In this document: piece by piece, positions 59,089 through 64,000 of the stretch
How the letters are laid out: every line of letters begins with the position of its first letter
Position numbering within the stretch: the first letter of the stretch is position 1
NCBI RefSeq assembly: GCF_022682495.2
Contig: NW_026527522.1
Span: 124,001 to 188,000 of the forward strand
Length of the DNA stretch: 64,000 nt
DNA from: Desmodus rotundus
Taxonomy: Eukaryota; Chordata; Mammalia; Chiroptera; Phyllostomidae
Direction: 5' to 3'
Notes under the pieces: model-generated
Told to the model about the DNA's origin: nothing
Seen by the model: the letters and a program-made list of their open reading frames with translations, nothing else
The model's database searches: none
Position numbers and translations under genes: made by a program

Positions 59089-60585
59089 GAGAGGTCACAG
59101 CAGTTTCACAGGGTCCCTGCGCACCTGTCCATGGAAACAGAAGCCCTCCCTGCCACTCAGAGGACCGCGCTATTTCCCCTAGGCCACACTGCCCAGCAAC
59201 ACTCTCAGCCCCGCACAGACAGTGTGCTAAGGACAGACTTGGATACCGGGGGCCGGGGCGGGGGATTTTCCATGGAACTCTCTAAGGGCCCGGTGCCCTG
59301 TGTCGCCCGGGAGTGCCCATGCCCTTCCTTGACCCCGCAGGACACTTGCATCCAGCAATAAGCAGCCGTCTGCCTCCACGGGGCTCAAACACCTGGGCCC
59401 GGTGTGCGGGCACCTGGCGTACGTGGAGGCAAACCCCCTGACCCTTCTGTCCCGAACCCACCACTGCGAAGATCCCCCTTTTCTTCCATCCGTAAAGGGG
59501 CCCTCCCTGGGGAGTGGAGGAACATGGGGAGGCCCCCAGGAGATGGCTTTTCTCCGAGCCGCGGCTGGCTCGTTTCGGGCCTATACGTGGGCCGCGCATG
59601 CGCACTCAGGCTCCCAAGCACACGCCTTCCTCGGCTCACCTGACCCACCCTTTAGAGGTCACAGCAGTTCCACAGGGTCCCTGGGCACCTGTCCGTGGAC
59701 ACAGGAGCCCTCCCTGCCACCTAAAGGACCACGCGATTTCCGCTGGGGAACACTCCCCAGAAGCACTCCCAGCCTCGCACAGACACTGTGCGCAGGATAG
59801 ACTTGTGGACCAGGGGCCTGGGCGGGGAATTTTCCAGGGAACTCTCTAAAGGCCAGGTGCCCTCTGTCGCCCTGGGAGTGCCCACGCCATCCCTTAACCC
59901 TGCAGGACACTATCATCCAGCAATAAGCAGCCCTCTGCCTCCACGGGGCTCAAACACCTGGGCCCGTTGTGCGAGCACCTGGCGTTCGTGCAGGCAAACC
60001 CGCAGACCCCTCTGGCCCGAACCCACCACTGCGAAGATCCCACTTTTCTTCCATCCGTAAAGGGGTCCTCCTTGAGGAGTGGAGGAACATGGGGAGGCCC
60101 CCAGGAGATGGCTTTTCTCCAAGCCGCGGCTGGCTCCTTTCGGGCCTATACGTGGGCCGCGCGTGCGCACTCAGGCTCCCCACAACAGGCCTCCCTCGGG
60201 TCACGGGACCCACCCTTGAGGTGTCTCCTGACCCACCCTTGAGGGGTCACGTGACCCACACCTGGGGGGTCTCGTGACACACCCCTGAGGTGTCTCGTGA
60301 CCCACCCCTGGGGGGTCTCGTGACCCACCCCTGAGGGGTCACGTGACCCACACCTGCGGGGTCACGTGACCCACCCCTGGGGGGTCTAGTGACGCACCCC
60401 TGAGGGGTCACGTGACCCACCCCTGAGGGGTCTCGTGACCCACCCCTGAGGGGTCACGTGACCCACCCTTGAGGGGTTTCGTGACCCACCCTTTTGGGGT
60501 CCCGTGACCCACCCTTGCGGGGTCTCGTGACCCACCCGTGGGAGGTCACCTGTCCCACCCTGGAGGGGTCAGGTGACCCGCCCTT
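59089..60585. repeat. Unit 42: standard dimer, pair type 2
   Basis: A 59089-59652 (CCGGGGGCCGGGG), B 59653-60217, VNTR 60218-60585. Confidence 0.94.
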
Positions 60586-62082
60586 GAGAGGTCACAGCAG
60601 TTTCACAGGGTCCCTGCGCACCTGTCCATGGAAACAGAAGCCCTCCCTGCCACTCAGAGGACCGCGCTATTTCCCCTAGGCCACACTGCCCAGCAACACT
60701 CTCAGCCCCGCACAGACAGTGTGCTAAGGACAGACTTGGATACCGGGGGCCTGGGCGGGGGATTTTCCATGGAACTCTCTAAGGGCCCGGTGCCCTGTGT
60801 CGCCCGGGAGTGCCCATGCCCTTCCTTGACCCCGCAGGACACTTGCATCCAGCAATAAGCAGCCGTCTGCCTCCACGGGGCTCAAACACCTGGGCCCGGT
60901 GTGCGGGCACCTGGCGTACGTGGAGGCAAACCCCCTGACCCTTCTGTCCCGAACCCACCACTGCGAAGATCCCCCTTTTCTTCCATCCGTAAAGGGGCCC
61001 TCCCTGGGGAGTGGAGGAACATGGGGAGGCCCCCAGGAGATGGCTTTTCTCCGAGCCGCGGCTGGCTCGTTTCGGGCCTATACGTGGGCCGCGCATGCGC
61101 ACTCAGGCTCCCAAGCACACGCCTTCCTCGGCTCACCTGACCCACCCTTTAGAGGTCACAGCAGTTCCACAGGGTCCCTGGGCACCTGTCCGTGGACACA
61201 GGAGCCCTCCCTGCCACCTAAAGGACCACGCGATTTCCGCTGGGGAACACTCCCCAGAAGCACTCCCAGCCTCGCACAGACACTGTGCGCAGGATAGACT
61301 TGTGGACCAGGGGCCTGGGCGGGGAATTTTCCAGGGAACTCTCTAAAGGCCAGGTGCCCTCTGTCGCCCTGGGAGTGCCCACGCCATCCCTTAACCCTGC
61401 AGGACACTATCATCCAGCAATAAGCAGCCCTCTGCCTCCACGGGGCTCAAACACCTGGGCCCGTTGTGCGAGCACCTGGCGTTCGTGCAGGCAAACCCGC
61501 AGACCCCTCTGGCCCGAACCCACCACTGCGAAGATCCCACTTTTCTTCCATCCGTAAAGGGGTCCTCCTTGAGGAGTGGAGGAACATGGGGAGGCCCCCA
61601 GGAGATGGCTTTTCTCCAAGCCACGGCTGGCTCCTTTCGGGCCTATACGTGGGCCGCGCGTGCGCACTCAGGCTCCCCACAACAGGCCTCCCTCGGGTCA
61701 CGGGACCCACCCTTGAGGTGTCTCCTGACCCACCCTTGAGGGGTCACGTGACCCACACCTGGGGGGTCTCGTGACACACCCCTGAGGTGTCTCGTGACCC
61801 ACCCCTGGGGGGTCTCGTGACCCACCCCTGAGGGGTCACGTGACCCACACCTGCGGGGTCACGTGACCCACCCCTGGGGGGTCTAGTGACGCACCCCTGA
61901 GGGGTCACGTGACCCACCCCTGAGGGGTCTCGTGACCCACCCCTGAGGGGTCACGTGACCCACCCTTGAGGGGTTTCGTGACCCACCCTTTTGGGGTCCC
62001 GTGACCCACCCTTGCGGGGTCTCGTGACCCACCCTTGGGAGGTCACCTGTCCCACCCTGGAGGGGTCAGGTGACCCGCCCTT
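60586..62082. repeat. Unit 43: standard dimer, pair type 1
   Basis: A 60586-61149, B 61150-61714 with AGCCACGGCTGG, VNTR 61715-62082, ending with CACCCTTGGGAGG rather than the CACCCGTGGGAGG of its neighbours. Confidence 0.94.
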
Positions 62083-63579
62083 GAGAGGTCACAGCAGTTT
62101 CACAGGGTCCCTGCGCACCTGTCCATGGAAACAGAAGCCCTCCCTGCCACTCAGAGGACCGCGCTATTTCCCCTAGGCCACACTGCCCAGCAACACTCTC
62201 AGCCCCGCACAGACAGTGTGCTAAGGACAGACTTGGATACCGGGGGCCTGGGCGGGGGATTTTCCATGGAACTCTCTAAGGGCCCGGTGCCCTGTGTCGC
62301 CCGGGAGTGCCCATGCCCTTCCTTGACCCCGCAGGACACTTGCATCCAGCAATAAGCAGCCGTCTGCCTCCACGGGGCTCAAACACCTGGGCCCGGTGTG
62401 CGGGCACCTGGCGTACGTGGAGGCAAACCCCCTGACCCTTCTGTCCCGAACCCACCACTGCGAAGATCCCCCTTTTCTTCCATCCGTAAAGGGGCCCTCC
62501 CTGGGGAGTGGAGGAACATGGGGAGGCCCCCAGGAGATGGCTTTTCTCCGAGCCGCGGCTGGCTCGTTTCGGGCCTATACGTGGGCCGCGCATGCGCACT
62601 CAGGCTCCCAAGCACACGCCTTCCTCGGCTCACCTGACCCACCCTTTAGAGGTCACAGCAGTTCCACAGGGTCCCTGGGCACCTGTCCGTGGACACAGGA
62701 GCCCTCCCTGCCACCTAAAGGACCACGCGATTTCCGCTGGGGAACACTCCCCAGAAGCACTCCCAGCCTCGCACAGACACTGTGCGCAGGATAGACTTGT
62801 GGACCAGGGGCCTGGGCGGGGAATTTTCCAGGGAACTCTCTAAAGGCCAGGTGCCCTCTGTCGCCCTGGGAGTGCCCACGCCATCCCTTAACCCTGCAGG
62901 ACACTATCATCCAGCAATAAGCAGCCCTCTGCCTCCACGGGGCTCAAACACCTGGGCCCGTTGTGCGAGCACCTGGCGTTCGTGCAGGCAAACCCGCAGA
63001 CCCCTCTGGCCCGAACCCACCACTGCGAAGATCCCACTTTTCTTCCATCCGTAAAGGGGTCCTCCTTGAGGAGTGGAGGAACATGGGGAGGCCCCCAGGA
63101 GATGGCTTTTCTCCAAGCCGCGGCTGGCTCCTTTCGGGCCTATACGTGGGCCGCGCGTGCGCACTCAGGCTCCCCACAACAGGCCTCCCTCGGGTCACGG
63201 GACCCACCCTTGAGGTGTCTCCTGACCCACCCTTGAGGGGTCACGTGACCCACACCTGGGGGGTCTCGTGACACACCCCTGAGGTGTCTCGTGACCCACC
63301 CCTGGGGGGTCTCGTGACCCACCCCTGAGGGGTCACGTGACCCACACCTGCGGGGTCACGTGACCCACCCCTGGGGGGTCTAGTGACGCACCCCTGAGGG
63401 GTCACGTGACCCACCCCTGAGGGGTCTCGTGACCCACCCCTGAGGGGTCACGTGACCCACCCTTGAGGGGTTTCGTGACCCACCCTTTTGGGGTCCCGTG
63501 ACCCACCCTTGCGGGGTCTCGTGACCCACCCGTGGGAGGTCACCTGTCCCACCCTGGAGGGGTCAGGTGACCCGCCCTT
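62083..63579. repeat. Unit 44: standard dimer, pair type 2 with type-1 A
   Basis: A 62083-62646 has the GGGGGCCTGGGCGG form, so the strict alternation of A types breaks here. B 62647-63211 is the type-2 form, VNTR 63212-63579. Confidence 0.94.
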
Positions 63580-64000
63580 GAGAGGTCACAGCAGTTTCAC
63601 AGGGTCCCTGCGCACCTGTCCATGGAAACAGAAGCCCTCCCTGCCACTCAGAGGACCGCGCTATTTCCCCTAGGCCACACTGCCCAGCAACACTCTCAGC
63701 CCCGCACAGACAGTGTGCTAAGGACAGACTTGGATACCGGGGGCCTGGGCGGGGGATTTTCCATGGAACTCTCTAAGGGCCCGGTGCCCTGTGTCGCCCG
63801 GGAGTGCCCATGCCCTTCCTTGACCCCGCAGGACACTTGCATCCAGCAATAAGCAGCCGTCTGCCTCCACGGGGCTCAAACACCTGGGCCCGGTGTGCGG
63901 GCACCTGGCGTACGTGGAGGCAAACCCCCTGACCCTTCTGTCCCGAACCCACCACTGCGAAGATCCCCCTTTTCTTCCATCCGTAAAGGGGCCCTCCCTG
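63580..64000. repeat. Unit 45 (partial): A truncated by window end
   Basis: The first 421 bp of an A subunit of the GGGGGCCTGGGCGG type. The array continues beyond the window. Confidence 0.93.

Larger units (their letters stand above)
54599..63579. repeat. Two-unit higher-order repeat of about 2,994 bp
   Basis: Units 39/40, 41/42 and 43/44 form three tandem pairs with A starts 2,993-2,994 bp apart. The first unit of each pair has AGCCACGGCTGG in B and the second has AGCCGCGGCTGG. Units 36/37 (50016-52986) are a fourth, separated pair. Confidence 0.8.
1..64000. repeat. Macrosatellite array, 1,497-bp A-B-VNTR unit
   Basis: The entire window is a head-to-tail tandem array. The standard unit is subunit A (about 564 bp), subunit B (about 565 bp) and a VNTR of 23-bp repeats. 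All copies are in one orientation. I count 45 A starts, 38 B copies and 45 VNTR blocks, with a partial unit at each end. Unit spacing is 1,495-1,498 bp for the standard form. Other spacings (1,382, 1,427-1,428, 1,474, 1,589, 1,612, 1,727 and 1,888) differ from it by multiples of 23 bp within one base. No SINE, LINE, LTR, simple telomeric repeat or unique sequence interrupts it. The class (macrosatellite) is clear; the family name, species and location are not known to me. Confidence 0.97.

Overview
The whole 64 kb window is one uninterrupted, head-to-tail macrosatellite array. I see no protein-coding gene, no RNA gene, no interspersed transposable element and no flanking unique DNA. The sequence is GC- and CpG-rich. 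Many CpG-containing motifs typical of animal promoters (NRF1, GC box, CACGTG E-box) are intact. Together with the satellite organisation, this suggests an animal genome, most likely a mammal, assembled with long reads. I cannot name the species, chromosome or repeat family from sequence alone.

The standard unit is 1,497 bp with three parts: subunit A (about 564 bp), its diverged paralogue subunit B (about 565 bp, roughly 85-90% identical to A by eye), and a minisatellite (VNTR) of normally sixteen 23-bp repeats (368 bp). The next A follows directly. The window holds 45 A starts (the last one cut by the window end), 38 B copies (the first one cut by the window start) and 45 VNTR blocks with about 756 23-mers in total. 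Unit lengths differ from 1,497 bp almost exactly by multiples of 23 bp, so VNTR length is the main source of variation. VNTR blocks range from 9 to 33 copies. Seven units are monomeric: A and B have recombined into a single A/B hybrid before the VNTR (units 3, 6, 10, 16, 19, 27 and 35).

Layout: 1-4934 is the most diverged part and may lie near an array edge. From 4935 to 25552 is a homogenised core with several multi-unit duplications. From 25553 to 48968 there is a tandem duplication of an eight-unit block of about 11.6 kb (25553-37168 and 37169-48968), recognisable from shared private variants. From about 50 kb to the end, units alternate in pairs as a higher-order repeat of about 2,994 bp.

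The most interesting signal is regulatory-like. Many 23-mers carry the palindrome GTCACGTGAC, which is the published CLEAR/E-box consensus for TFEB/TFE3/MITF and also suits USF and MAX. Nearly every A and B subunit carries a full NRF1 consensus, a kappaB-like site next to a GC box, and a CTCF-like sequence on the minus strand. The array therefore looks like dozens of promoter-like modules separated by E-box VNTRs. Binding or transcription is a hypothesis; the motif content is directly visible.
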